The position numbers and the translations under genes are program-made. The notes under the pieces are model-generated. The model was not told the origin of the DNA. It worked only from the letters and a program-made list of their open reading frames with translations, and searched no databases. Below, one piece after another: positions 51,801 to 62,010 of a DNA stretch of 64,000 nt. The first letter of the stretch is position 1. Each line of letters starts with the position of its first letter. The stretch comes from Nectonema munidae. Lineage: Eukaryota; Nematomorpha; Nectonematoida; Nectonematidae. The stretch is taken from the NCBI GenBank assembly GCA_030549495.1, contig JAUIRK010001045.1:62001-126000 (forward strand), given 5' to 3'.

Positions 51801-52804
51801 ATTGCTAAATTCAGCAAACTTGAAAATGGGTATATATGTTTAAAAAGATTTTAAAATTAACTCAATAAAATTTTTTATTTTTAAATGAGGTGGAATATAT
51901 AAATCATTTCTTTGGCCTGTTTTATTGATTTCTTAAAAAATAAGCATCATTGCTAAATTCAGCAAACTTGAAAATGGGTATATATGTTTAAAAACATTTT
52001 AAAATTAACTCAATAAAATTTTTTATTTTGAAATGAGGTGGAATATATAAATAATTTATTTGGCCTGTTTTATTGATTTTCTTAAAAATAAGCATCATTG
52101 CTAAATTCAGCAAACTTGAAAATGGGTATATATGTTTAAAAAGATTTTAAAATTAACTCAATAAAATTTTTTATTTTTAAATGAGGTGGAATATATAAAT
52201 AATTTCTTTGGCCTGTTTTATTGATTTTCTTAAAAATAAGCATCATTGCTAAATTCAGCAAACTTGAAAATGGGTATATATGTGTAAAAACTTTTTAAAA
52301 TTAACTCAATAAAATTTTTTATTTTTAAATGAGGTGGAATATATAAATCATTTCTTTGGCCTGTTTTATTGATTTTCTTAAAAAATAAGCATCATTGCTA
52401 AATTCAGCAAACTTGAAAATGGGTATATATGTGTAAAAACTTTTTAAAATTAACTCAATAAAAATCTTTATTTTGAAATGAGGTGGAATATATAAATCAT
52501 TTCTTTGGCCTGTTTTATTGATTTTCTTAAAAAATAAGCATCATTGCTAAATTCAGCAAACTTGAAAATGGGTATATATGTGTAAAAACTTTTTAAAATT
52601 AACTCAATAAAAATTTTTATTTTGAAATGAGGTGGAATATATAAATCATTTCTTTGGCCTGTTTTATTGATTTTCTTAAAAAAAAGCATCACCACTAAAT
52701 TCAGCAAACTTGAAAATGGGTATATATGTGTAAAAACTTTTTAAAATTAACTCAATAAAAATCTTTATTTTGACATGATGTGGAATATATAAATCATTTC
52801 TTTG
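24860..52804 (+). repeat. 28-kb satellite array, 149-bp monomer, about 187 copies
   Basis: Head-to-tail monomers fill the whole interval without interruption. Successive GGCCTG starts, for example 39,131 and 39,280, are 149 bp apart; 27,945 bp divided by 149 gives about 187 copies. Conserved core: AACTTGAAAATGGGTATATA. Variable sites define types: AACATCACCAC versus AGCATCATTGCT; GACATGATGTG versus AAATGAGGTGG; AAATCATTTCTTT versus AAATAATTTATTT. Neighbours often alternate between types, giving a two-monomer period, and rare variants recur at multi-monomer distances. The right third carries private variants and many 148-bp units. Orientation never changes. No gene lies inside; repeated minus-strand ORFs are by-products of the period. 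Confidence 0.97.
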
Positions 52805-52829
52805 ACAAACCACATATGGCCCACCTTAA

Positions 52830-53170
52830 AGGCAAAAGAGATTTGAAAATGAAAATTCTAGGGTGCAGTTCCACGAGGTTAATAGATTCGTGTTTGAATT
52901 CGCTGGTCCGCAAATCTTAAATTCTAGCGGTTTAACCGAAGATCAACTATTGGGCCACATTAAGACCATTGCGGTAAAAAGCGTTCACATAGATGTTCAT
53001 AGAGTCAATTTTTCTAAAATGCGTCAAGGGAGGGGGAAAACATAACTTAATTTGTAGCTAGACTAAATGCTGCGGCGTCTCAATGCGGGTTTACTATCCT
53101 ATGTTGGAATATTAACTGCGGGCGCATCTGCTACTCTAAAGAAATTTACCTTTTTAAATCACATTTTTGT
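52830..53170 (+). mobile_element. Fossil fragment of an LTR retrotransposon gag region (Ty3/gypsy-like)
   Basis: A short stretch just right of the satellite has the look of a capsid-type Gag segment of Ty3/gypsy-like elements, with blocks such as GLTEDQLLGHIKTIAVKSV and VARLNAAASQCGF. Only a small internal part of one gene remains, with no LTRs, pol or other parts seen. It is broken and looks old. Family assignment rests on motif style only. Confidence 0.45.
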
Positions 53171-53246
53171 TGGGAGTTGACTACCTTGCTAGATAAATAT
53201 TTTCTCTGCTTTTCAGCCATTTTAATTTTACATCACTTGATTACTA
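53170..53246. repeat. ~77-bp repeat, left copy (partner at 58,000-58,077)
   Basis: Shares TACATCACTTGATTACTA, CAGCCATTTTAA and AAATATTTTC with 58,000-58,077 in the same orientation. It lies downstream of the RNase H end of the minus-strand LINE, so it is probably the 3' untranslated end of that LINE family. Confidence 0.6.
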
Positions 53247-53384
53247 GGTAGGTTGGTAGATCTCAAAGCACATTCCAGCGTGTGATATCCTCGCGTAAGC
53301 TTAAGAGTTGGAAGATGGAGATGTTGGTAGAGCTAGGGAGGAGTCACGAATGTTATTCTAAAATAGAAAATGAAAGGAGGCAGA

Positions 53385-54318
53385 TTAGTTTGTCATAGGG
53401 TTTTCAACGGTGGTGAGAGTTGTTTCAATGGTGTCAATGAGGGTTGCGAGGGATTTTAGTAATGTTGGGTGTAACAGATCTGAGAGTGCTGTTGGAGATC
53501 TAAGCAAAGAAAGGCAGCGACTTAGAAGATCTTGGCGATGATAAGAGAAGATTTGACATGTGAAGATGAGATGGTATGGCTTTCTATTGTGTCGCATCAG
53601 AAACGACAGTATGGATTTTCTCTAAATTTAATTCGGAAGAGAAATGCTTTTCATGGACAGTGGCCTGATTGCCAACGAATAGTTTTGTTTTTGAAAGTTG
53701 CGTGTATTGTGCTGATGTGCGGAAAAGAGAAGATTAGGCATTTTGAAATGAAGGGACATCTGCCATTCTTCTAGAGAGGATAAGTGAATGTGCGTTAGAA
53801 AGGTTTTAAGAGGTAGGGAGTTGATGAGAGGGATGTGGGTGGTTAGGTGTAAGTTTGAAGTTAGGTAGTCTACGAGGGAGTTTTCTGGGATGTTTAGGTG
53901 AGCAGGGCAACCGCATAGGTGTATGTGGTAATGTTTCGTAAGATTGATTAGAGAGGAGGCGAGTTAAAGGAGGGAAAGAGGATGTTGTGTGATAGAGAGA
54001 GATCGTGGATTAAGTTTTGTGCATCGGTAAAGAAATGGATGGTAGTAAAGTGGAGAAGGAGGTAGTTCATGTTTTTGTTATCGTAGTGCAGGCGTGTAAA
54101 AGGCTGAAGATTTCGCATTCGGGATTGAAAGTATCGAGAGCGATGGGTGTGAAAGGGGTGAGCCTTTGAAGAAGGCGTAAGCAAAGAAGGCACCGAGGGA
54201 TTTCTTTGAGGCGTCTGTGAAGATACGTAGGGAGGTTGATGAAGAGTTAGAGCGAAAGTGTGAAATTGATTATTTTACAAAAAATTTGTTTTTGCATAGA
54301 GGTTTTGAATGGATTTCC
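53385..54318 (-). pseudogene. LINE 3' part with RNase H domain
   Basis: Read on the minus strand from about 54,250: TSLRIFTDASKKSLGAF (first RNase H aspartate), NPECEIFSLLHA (the glutamate block), IHFFTDAQNLIHDLSL (second aspartate), YHIHLCGCPAHLNIPENS (last RNase H block) and a C-terminal region with HLIFTCQIFSYHRQDLLSRC, the usual cysteine/histidine end of I/Jockey-type LINEs. The blocks lie in different frames, so it is inactive. Immediately upstream, at 54,319, it is interrupted by the hAT element; sequence beyond the hAT (about 57,987-58,010) appears to continue it. Confidence 0.65.
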
Positions 54319-54524
54319 ATGGTGTCTACAGTTTTTTGAAACCGTTTTTCAAGGGTTTTTTCAACGTTACAATATTTTTTTCAAGGTTAAGATGTTAACA
54401 TCATTAGTTTATATCTTTTTAAAAAAAAATTATAAAGAATGTTTCATGAGTTTCGTTTGCTAATAACCATTTACATATTTAAAAATATTTTTTTTATACT
54501 AAATATAATTTTGATAAGAAAATA

Positions 54525-56787
54525 TTAATTGAAAGAAACATATAAATAAAGATCGCATAACTTTTTTTTTATTAATTCAGTTTCTTGATTTAGTTGTAAG
54601 AGTTGATCTGTGCTTATCTTCACAACTTTCTTTTTCTTCTCTTCGTTCTCTGATAAAGTTAATTCCAACTTTCTCTTTTTTTCTTTTGAAGTTATTTCTG
54701 AAATATTTTCTCTTTTCTTTTTTTCCAAAGCTTCCGTATATAATTTTCTTGAATTCTCTACACTCAGAAGCATACTTTTATCAATCGTAACATTCTTTAT
54801 TCCAACATGGCTTTGAATGTGATCATATACCATTCTTCTGTTAAAGATCTTTCTTGTAGATTATCATTCAGGCAATCTTTGTTAATGGAAAAAGATCTTC
54901 CAACAGCAGCATTAGAGTGGAAAAGAGTGAAAATTATTTGAACTACTTTTTTCAAAGACTCATTTTCATCAAGCAATTCCAATATTTCATCCCAAAATTC
55001 TTCAAGCTTTTTGGTTTTAATATTAATCTCTACATAACTTTTTACATTTTGAATAAACTTTAGTTCTCTATAAGCTCGCAAAGCATCGTTTCCTTCTTCT
55101 CCAGTAATCCACTTCTTTTCGACTAAAGCATCCAAAACTCCTTTGATCATTTCTTCATTGTTATCTAAAAGACGTTCCGGTAGAAAACATCTAATATCAG
55201 AAACAAGTTTGTTTTTAATGGTGATCTATTCACTATTTTATGAAAAACTCCAAGAAGAAAGTTCTTGCAACCCTTTCTAAAATCGTTAATAGCATTTGCA
55301 TCAATTTGATAACTTTTTAAAAAAATTTTCAGTTCATTTCTGGTAGTAAACCCTAAATCAATCTTAGATTGATGTTAAAAAACAACTTTCTTCTTCTGCA
55401 GCTTTGCACAAAGCGTCTCCAGTTTTAAGATTATATAAAAAATCATTTTGAAGAAAATAAGAAGCAACGTTTAATGTCACTTTATACAACTTGTCATACA
55501 AAAAAGGAATCAAAATATCATTTGTTTGAAATTCCAATAAAAAAGGTTTAAGTTCCTTGGCTACATTAACGAAAAAAGCTATCTTCGCATTTAAAAGTTC
55601 ATCTTTCATCCTCTCTGAAATAAGTGGAATATTTAGGAACACATTTATTTTTTCGCAGGCTTCTACATAATCTTTCAAGTGAGGTAACAAAAACAAAGCT
55701 CTTTCACCACATTTAATGTTCTCAAGCCATCTAACATTACAGAACTTCATAGGAAACACTTTAATATTTGTAAAACTAATAAAGTCGGAACGCTTTGTGC
55801 GAACATCTTTGAAAAGATTATAAATATCTCTCAAAAAGGGGATAATTTTCCAATTCGAAAGACTTTCTCCATTTTTGAAGGCTCCATGTACAACATGAAG
55901 AGAACAACTTCCTACCTCTAAAATTTCAGGATTGTTTTCATTTTGTTCATAGGAATAATTTTTGAAAATCTTCAAAAATTTCCAGTTTACAGCAGGTCCA
56001 TCCATAGATATTTGAACAATTCTGGAAATTTTAATTGAGTCCAGAGTACAGAGGAATTTTTCAAGCAAATCAGAAGCTGTTGAGTGCCCTAAAAAAGTAG
56101 AACCCCAGTATCAAGTGAAAAACTTTATTTAGAGTTTCATCAAAAGAGACTGAGATGAATTCAGACTGCAAAACATCGCTTTTCAGCAAATTATGAAAAT
56201 GAGGGGCTAGTCCGAAATTAATTATATATGATAATTTGTCTTTACCGAGCTTCATAACTTGAGCATTCTGATAATCAAAAATCATAATTTTTTGAACCTC
56301 AACGCCTTCACTGCCAGCTCTCGACGAAAGATTAGAATAAACAACGTGCATAGTCCACAATATTTCAGCTTTTTTTATTAGATCACAAACAGGTAAAAAA
56401 CATGATTTTTTTCCTTTGCAAAACATTGGTGAAGTTTGAATCTGTCTCAATAAAGCAAATTGGCGTGCTTGAACTTTGACTATATAAATTTGATACTGAC
56501 AAACTTTGTTGAGGCTCGTTGTGCTTGATAAAACTCGAAATATTTTCTTGTTTAGCAGCCTTCAAAGCTTTCAAATGTTTGACACTTTTGTCGTGATGAC
56601 TTGAAAGCGCACTTCTACCCATTCTACCCAAAGTTATGTCCTTCTTACAAAGAACACAATATGCTAAGTGAGGATCATTTTTATTTTCTTTCAACCATGG
56701 CTTCCATTCAGGAACACTCAGCCATTCACTAAGGAAAGAACTCTTCCAAGCTGATTTATTACTGGGCATGTAATAGATAGATGGCAA
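54525..56787 (-). pseudogene. hAT transposase with N-terminal BED-type finger, decayed
   Basis: Blocks in order on the minus strand: a BED-like finger in the first frame (56,787-56,383) with CVLCKKD, then SSHHDKSVKHLKAL; SVSFDETLNKVFH (about 56,120-56,160) carrying the first catalytic aspartate; then a 234-residue frame (56,068-55,364) with ISMDGPAVNWKFLK (second aspartate), GSCSLHVVHGAFKNG (the C-x-x-H block) and FCNVRWLENIKCGERAL. The C-terminal dimerisation block HSNAAVGRSFSINKDCLND lies in 55,150-54,797, followed by a lysine-rich tail to 54,525. Family layout and order are complete. Frames change between blocks and stops intervene, so it is inactive. Breaks are few, suggesting modest age. 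Confidence 0.75.
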
Positions 56788-57315
56788 AATGCTAATTTAA
56801 AACTAATAGAAGAAACGAACAAATATAGCGAGAATTTATAAAACTCCTTTGTACAATGAAACAAAAATTGAAATGAGATGAAAATAAGTGTGCATGATTG
56901 ATGAAAAATAATAATGCTGTGTGTGCTAGTAAGAAGCGAATATTATGCAGCAGTGAACATTTGTAACGGTAAGCGAACATTTATTTTTTAAATATTGTGT
57001 TGATGATTCTGATAATGATGATTCTGATGATGATGTGATGATGATGTTATATTTGAAGGAAAACACAAGAGAGGGACAAGGATAAGTAAAAAGTGTAAGA
57101 GAAAATGTAAACACAAAAGACATAGCCCATGACAATGGAAATAGTTTATGTTAGAGAGAGGGAAGCACTCTGCTTAGATGCTGCAAATGTCCGAGTGCTG
57201 CAAATGTCCTAGAATCAATAATTTTCCCGCCTAGCAACTTCCTTATGAGCATTGTCATGAAACATAGCTCGTAGTATCGGTAAACGGAGAAGCATGAATG
57301 AGGAGGAGAAGTGAA

Positions 57316-57641
57316 CTTTTTTTTTTTTTTTTTCCCTGTGTTGGGGGTGTGTGGTTTTTTTTCCACGAAAGAAGTTTTTTCTTCCCTCTCCTCCCCCACC
57401 CCACATCCCCTCTCCCCCTCACATTTTCTTTTTCCACTTCATTATTATTATTGGGGGAGGAGGGGAGAAAGTTATTGTTAAGGAATTTTTTTTTTTTTTT
57501 TTTTCCCTTGAATTGTGTTGTTATAAAAAAAAAAGTTTCTTCCTCTCCCCCCCCCCCTCACTTCTCCTCCCTCCTTTCCTTTCTTTTTCTTTTTTTTTTT
57601 TTTTTCTTTTTTTTTTTTTGTTTTTTTTGTTTTTTATTTTT

Positions 57642-57717
<76 letters not shown>

Positions 57718-57719
57718 AA
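57316..57719 (+). repeat. Low-complexity pyrimidine tract with 67-base T run
   Basis: T-rich and C-rich runs alternate, ending in an uninterrupted T run (57,644-57,710) followed by nine A. It lies inside the hAT element, 5' of its transposase. ORFs across it are compositional artefacts. The exact length may be unreliable because such tracts are error-prone in assembly. Confidence 0.85.
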
Positions 57720-57999
57720 CGTAGTATCAAACAGAAAACAAAAGAGTATTGAAACAACTTATCATTATCTCCATTATTATATCAATGATTATATGATATC
57801 ATTTCAACGTACGTACAACAAACTTTAATAGAAAAGTCTTAAGAAAAACATTCTTAAACCTATTATTCATATAAAAAGCAAATTTTTGGAAAGTTTTCAA
57901 GGTTTATAATCATCTTTCAAGGTGTTTTTAAGGTTTTCAAGATAGGTTTTTATTTTCAAGGGGTTTTCAAGGTCCGTAGACACCATGGATTTTGTGCTG

Positions 58000-58077
58000 A
58001 TGGGTGAGTTGGACCTAACCAGAAAAATATTTTCACTGCTTTTACAGCCATTTTAACTTTACATCACTTGATTACTA
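58000..58077. repeat. ~77-bp repeat, right copy (partner at 53,170-53,246)
   Basis: Same orientation as the left copy; the match includes ACATCACTTGATTACTA and CAGCCATTTTAA. It lies between the hAT right flank and the LINE endonuclease fragment. Confidence 0.6.
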
Positions 58078-58079
58078 AA

Positions 58080-58800
58080 TAAAAACATATTGTTTTAATA
58101 CAAAAAAAATAATTAACTTATAGGATAACAAAAATATACAATACATTACACACAATTTGTAAACAACAATGTAAACACTTGTTTCTCTCTTGTCCAAACA
58201 ATCTTAAAATATATATAATATGTTTATAGACACACAAAACTCTAAAAATAAAAAAATTACTTTTATCAAATAGTGAAAACATTCCTTCTTGGGGGAGACT
58301 TTTTATTGATTAGTCTCCAATTTTGCTCCAATTCAGCTGGCTTTTTTGAAATTTGTGTAGATTCTGGTTTGGATATGATGTTTTGAGTGTTTGATGTGAA
58401 TATGGGAATGTGGTATGATGATAAAAAGTTTTAAATTTACCAAGTGTATCGTTTAGTAGATGTGTTGGCATAGTAGTAATATGTGGTTATGTCGGTTGTT
58501 AAAATGTTGGGGTTGACTTATTTGTTGGAATTCTGGTGTGTGTGTGTCTGTATTAATTATTATAGAGTGTACGTTGTGTATGAGGTTTTTAATAATTTAG
58601 CCTCTGTTGGGAGAAGTCCATTCTGTTGAATGTGCATTGATGTCGCCGGTTAGAATAAAGTTTATGCGGTTAAAAAGGTGTGTGAATAAGTTAGTTATGT
58701 GGGCATTATCTTTTGAATTCAAATGTTTTCTCGGTGGTATGTAAATGTGATGAGAGTTGTTATTTAAAATGGTACCTTAAGTCGTATCACCATAATCCAT
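58080..58800 (-). pseudogene. Jockey-like LINE endonuclease fragment
   Basis: On the minus strand, HHIYIPPRKHLNSKDNAHI (about 58,690-58,755), then RINFILTGDINAHSTEWTS (about 58,615-58,675), show the GDxNAH endonuclease motif. Downstream there is a short region resembling the NFKKA block that precedes reverse transcriptase. The RT core is missing; the fragment passes into the 77-bp repeat. It probably belongs to the same family as the RNase H fragment at 53.4-54.3 kb, either as a separate copy or as the 5' part of one deleted copy. Confidence 0.6.
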
Positions 58801-59635
58801 TGTATGGATAAATTTATTTTAAAATATAGAGAAATTTTTTTGGCGTTAAGTCAGGTGTGAAAGCTAATTTACTGACAGATGGAGCATTATTAATCATCTA
58901 AAGTTAGCTTATTTCAAAAATTAAGACAATATTTAGCAAAAAATGACGCAAATGTAATTTATTTTGAATTTTATATATTTGTCATTGATTGATTAGCAGG
59001 TTTTATTGATTTTCATTAAAAATAATTAAATAAATAAACTACACCAAAAGATTCCCAATAAATTATTTAGCAGGTTGACATGAAAATTTTGTAAACATAT
59101 TGGATATTGGAAATCATTATGTCACCGAGGAATCAAAAATAGCCCACAATGAATAGGACTAAGATGCCCTACTGTTTTTAATCTGACATTTTCTAAACGG
59201 CCACAAGTAGAGCAAGTTAGTGCTCGTTCGCATTAATTCTGGATGAAGTGTAATCGTGAATCAAATGCATATCCCAAATCTCTAGATTTGTCTGAAATGC
59301 GAAATGAGGTAAACAAGCCTGAGAGAAGGAAGTTATAATGAAGAAAAAACAAAATAGAAAAATTAATGTTTCAAGTAAAAACGATATTTTATAGGTGGAA
59401 TAAATAACTAGTTTAAAAAAGTCGAATAAAATCAGATAAAAAGAAGATAGACTTGCAAAGTGATTTATCTTTAAAATAAGGAACTATTTCTTCACACTTT
59501 ACGCAATAATAATTGATCATTTAAAACAATAAATAAAAACAAAATAACAAAAATAAAATAATTCATCGTGGTCGTAAAATTAAAAGCTAAAAGGTGTCTA
59601 GACATGAAGTGCATTGATGGAGCCATTTGTCACAA
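58801..59635. other. Downstream flank and likely 3' untranslated region of the AF9/ENL gene
   Basis: AT-rich DNA with no coding signal. The part adjoining 59,635 should contain the 3' untranslated region of the minus-strand gene; I could not place a polyadenylation signal with confidence. A GGTTTTATTGATTTTC string near 59,000 recalls the satellite but the match is too short to call. Confidence 0.4.
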
Positions 59636-60883
59636 CTAATCAGTGAGGATTTCTTGAATCTTTTTCACAGTAGACTTTTCCAGTTTACACAAATCAAAGT
59701 CGAAGGTAGAACTTGATAGCCTGTACTTTTCGGTGCTAACAATGATGTCTACGATCTTCTGAACGGTGTTACGATCCTTGAGCGACATCAAGTTCTGTTG
59801 CAGGCAAAGCAACTCATTCACGTATTCTGCTGTGTACACCGCCTCGTCCTCCTCTGCCTGGGTCAGCCACTCCTTTCTTTCGGCGGCTTTATTGAGATCG
59901 GCGTCTCGCTTCGTACTCCCTTTCTTGTTGCAGACAAGCGTCGACTTGTTGCATTTCTTCAAATTAGTGCTGCCGTAATTACTTTCTTGATCCTTTTTCC
60001 TCTCGCAAGCGCGTTGTGCTTTGCCCGGAGTTTTAGGAGCGCGTGGCACCACTTCTGTGTTGGAGACGGGACTGAGCACGAGACAACTTCGAGTGTTGCA
60101 TTCTTCTTCGAGTTGTCGGGCTGCGCAGCTTTGCTCTTTCTTGGCGCAGGGTGTGGCAAGATGCTGCGGAATGGGCGTTGAGTGGATGCAGGGATTGGGT
60201 GTCCCCTTTTTGTCATCTCCTTTGCTCTGGGAAAGTGCTTTGGCGTTTGTTGGGGGAGTAGTTGTCTGAGATTTATTCGTTCTCGGTTTAATGGCGTCTA
60301 GATTGCGATGAATGGCACGAGCATGTGGCGACGTAACGCTGCTCTTGAGGGTCTCGTCTTGATGGCTTTCGTGGCAAGGATAGGGAGCCTCCAGCTCATC
60401 GCTGCTGCCACTGCTACACACTCCTGGAGATCTTGAAACCGCTTTTCTTTCTTTGCTGGCGACCACGACGGCTGGTTTGCGTGTCCACTCACTGGGATAA
60501 ACGACTGATTCAGGAGCCGACGTGTGGACTGAGCGCTTTTCTTCCTCTTGAGGAAATTCGTTCTTGCTTTTCTTGCGCACTGCTTCCTCAGAAGCAGGCT
60601 TGTCCCTCTTGGAAGTGTGATCGCTGGAAGTGGCGGCCCCCGACGACCCTACTTCAGAAATGTCACTTATTTTGAAAGAATTAACTGTCTCTATTCTGCT
60701 GACTTTGTCAAGGGAACAACTTGCTTCCGCTTTAAAAGGGAGCTCTGTTTTGAGAGGAGAGGTGTTGAAAGTTTTGGACTCTACTTTGGACGAAAAAAGG
60801 CTTTTTGAAGAGTCAGAGATGCTCTTCTGAATGCTCACGTTCGTTTTAGAAGACTTCTTGCCAGGATAGACCAGCGGGCTCTC
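59636..60883 (-). CDS. MLLT3: AF9/ENL-family protein, last exon (linker and C-terminal AHD)
   Basis: This is the final exon of a chromatin reader orthologous to vertebrate AF9/ENL (MLLT3/MLLT1) and fly Ear, which in the family joins the super elongation complex and DOT1L. It encodes 415 residues and stops with TAG at 59,636-59,638. The acceptor is TTTAAG before GAGAGC, with a pyrimidine-rich tract; the frame open further upstream to 61,123 is intron. Residues about 1-330 form a low-complexity Ser/Thr/Lys-rich linker. The C-terminus is the ANC1-homology domain: YVNELLCLQQNLMSLKDRNT, then KIVDIIVST, then TFDFDLCKLEKSTVKKIQEI. It matches the human TFDFDLCSLDKTTVRKLQ block almost residue for residue. 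The domain looks intact. Identity is firm; orthology to one vertebrate paralogue is not implied. Confidence 0.92.
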   Translation of the reverse strand, partial: ESPLVYPGKKSSKTNVSIQKSISDSSKSLFSSKVESKTFNTSPLKTELPFKAEASCSLDKVSRIETVNSFKISDISEVGSSGAATSSDHTSKRDKPASEEAVRKKSKNEFPQEEEKRSVHTSAPESVVYPSEWTRKPAVVVASKERKAVSRSPGVCSSGSSDELEAPYPCHESHQDETLKSSVTSPHARAIHRNLDAIKPRTNKSQTTTPPTNAKALSQSKGDDKKGTPNPCIHSTPIPQHLATPCAKKEQSCAARQLEEECNTRSCLVLSPVSNTEVVPRAPKTPGKAQRACERKKDQESNYGSTNLKKCNKSTLVCNKKGSTKRDADLNKAAERKEWLTQAEEDEAVYTAEYVNELLCLQQNLMSLKDRNTVQKIVDIIVSTEKYRLSSSTFDFDLCKLEKSTVKKIQEILTD

Positions 60884-61124
60884 CTTAAATAGAAGAGATG
60901 TAAAAATGATGAAAGAAACCTCCAAGAGATCAAATGAGAACATCAAACAACACAGCCGAGGACAACATGAAGATTCTATGCTTTTCTTACTAGGCTTGAG
61001 TAATTTTAAGATGATACCATCTCGACACATAAATGTAATGTAGGGATGGATGGGTAGAGTTGAGAAGGAACGAAAGGTATATATTAATATAAAATTTATC
61101 AAACATTTTCGCATAACACGCAAC

Positions 61125-62010
61125 CAGAGCTGGGCATAAAGTGTTAATCTGTTAAATAACGAAGTTAAAATTTTTGTTAACTCTTTAACTTTTAAGTTAA
61201 AACAATTTAAGTTTAACAGTAGTTAACTCAGATTACTTTACATAAAATTTCTTAAAAGTTGTTAATCGCAAAATCAATATTTATATATTTTTTTAATTAT
61301 AAGTTTTCATTTGTTAGTTTCTATAACAGCACAATTCTATTATTATACTTTATATAGTGAATTCTTTAGAATGGCACTTGACTAGGGAGTAGACTACAAA
61401 CTAGGCTTGTGCTTTCATCCCAAAATACGTCCCATTTTGTCGGAAAATATTCAAAAATAAAAAAGCATGAAAATTTTGGTTGGGGAAGCCATGAAGCAAC
61501 AGGCATATAACAGTCAAGAAAGAAACCAATAAGAAAAAGAATATGATGTTTTTTTGGTAAGGGTTAGGGTCAGAGACAAAAAATTGGAGTCAGAACTCAG
61601 TGAAAGATAAAGCCCAAAGTTTGGTCAAGACTTGGTTGCAACAAACTCTGAAGACTTGCTGAAGGATGCTGATTTTTAAATGACAAATTTTGCTTGGTTT
61701 ATTAATCAAATTAAACACAGCAATTCCCTCCAACGCATCAGTTGAACGTCTTTTTTCTATGGGTAAAGATATACTGAGAGCATTGCTTTCTAAATCCAAT
61801 TTTGAAAGGAAATTATCACTTCTTAAGAGAAATAAATAAAAATATGAAAATGTTCGTTGCATTAAACAAAAATATAATCTAAGCTCGTAGTATAAATTTT
61901 ATGAGATTAAAAAAATATTGTTTTTCAGAATTTCAAATTGTTCGAAATATTTTGTTTATATCTTTTAAATTTTTAACTCAGCTATACAACATTCACTAGT
62001 GTTAACTTTA
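61125..62010 (+). mobile_element. hAT remnant inside the AF9/ENL intron
   Basis: CAGAGCTGGGC at 61,125 is a classic hAT terminus, followed by GTTAA-rich subterminal DNA (61,140-61,240). Near 61,710-61,840 the plus strand reads LNTAIPSNASVERLFSMGKD, then ILRALLSKSNFERKLSLL, the C-terminal dimerisation block of hAT transposases. A GTTAAC-rich stretch near 61,970-62,020 probably approaches the other end, but no inverted terminus is visible. Most of the transposase is gone. It is antisense to the host gene. Confidence 0.65.

Larger units (their letters stand above)
54319..57986 (-). mobile_element. hAT DNA transposon, 3.67 kb, with short inverted ends
   Basis: The left end ATGGTGTCTAC (54,319-54,329) is inverted at the right end GTAGACACCAT (57,976-57,986). 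The flanking 8 bp are GGATTTCC (54,311-54,318) and GGATTTTG (57,987-57,994), identical at the first six bases, consistent with an aged 8-bp hAT duplication. Both subterminal regions carry repeated TTCAAGG motifs. The transposase is on the minus strand in the middle. A long T-rich tract occupies the promoter-side end. It was inserted into a LINE. Confidence 0.75.

Noticed and set aside
41021-52707. Repeated ~79-codon minus-strand ORFs starting MLNLAMM
   Set aside because: They recur with the satellite period, differ only where monomers differ, and span two monomers; they are by-products of a stop-free frame in the repeat.
24860-52804. Regularly spaced repeat resembling a CRISPR array
   Set aside because: The whole unit is repeated with no unique spacers, and the surroundings are eukaryotic.
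57298-57828. 176- and 133-codon plus-strand ORFs rich in phenylalanine
   Set aside because: They are read through a T/C-rich low-complexity tract; composition explains the open frames.
59000-59060. Possible extra satellite monomer (GGTTTTATTGATTTTC)
   Set aside because: Only about 20 bp agree and the rest of the monomer is absent; chance in AT-rich DNA is likely.
59766-60830. Plus-strand ORFs across the last AF9/ENL exon
   Set aside because: They are antisense shadows of a long real exon with clear ANC1-homology-domain conservation on the minus strand.
60884-61123. N-terminal extension of the last-exon frame (MRVMRKCLINF...)
   Set aside because: It lies upstream of a good splice acceptor, is hydrophobic and AT-driven, and does not resemble the family; it is intron.
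61590-61862. 90-codon minus-strand ORF in the AF9/ENL intron
   Set aside because: The plus strand there encodes the hAT dimerisation block; the minus frame is its shadow.
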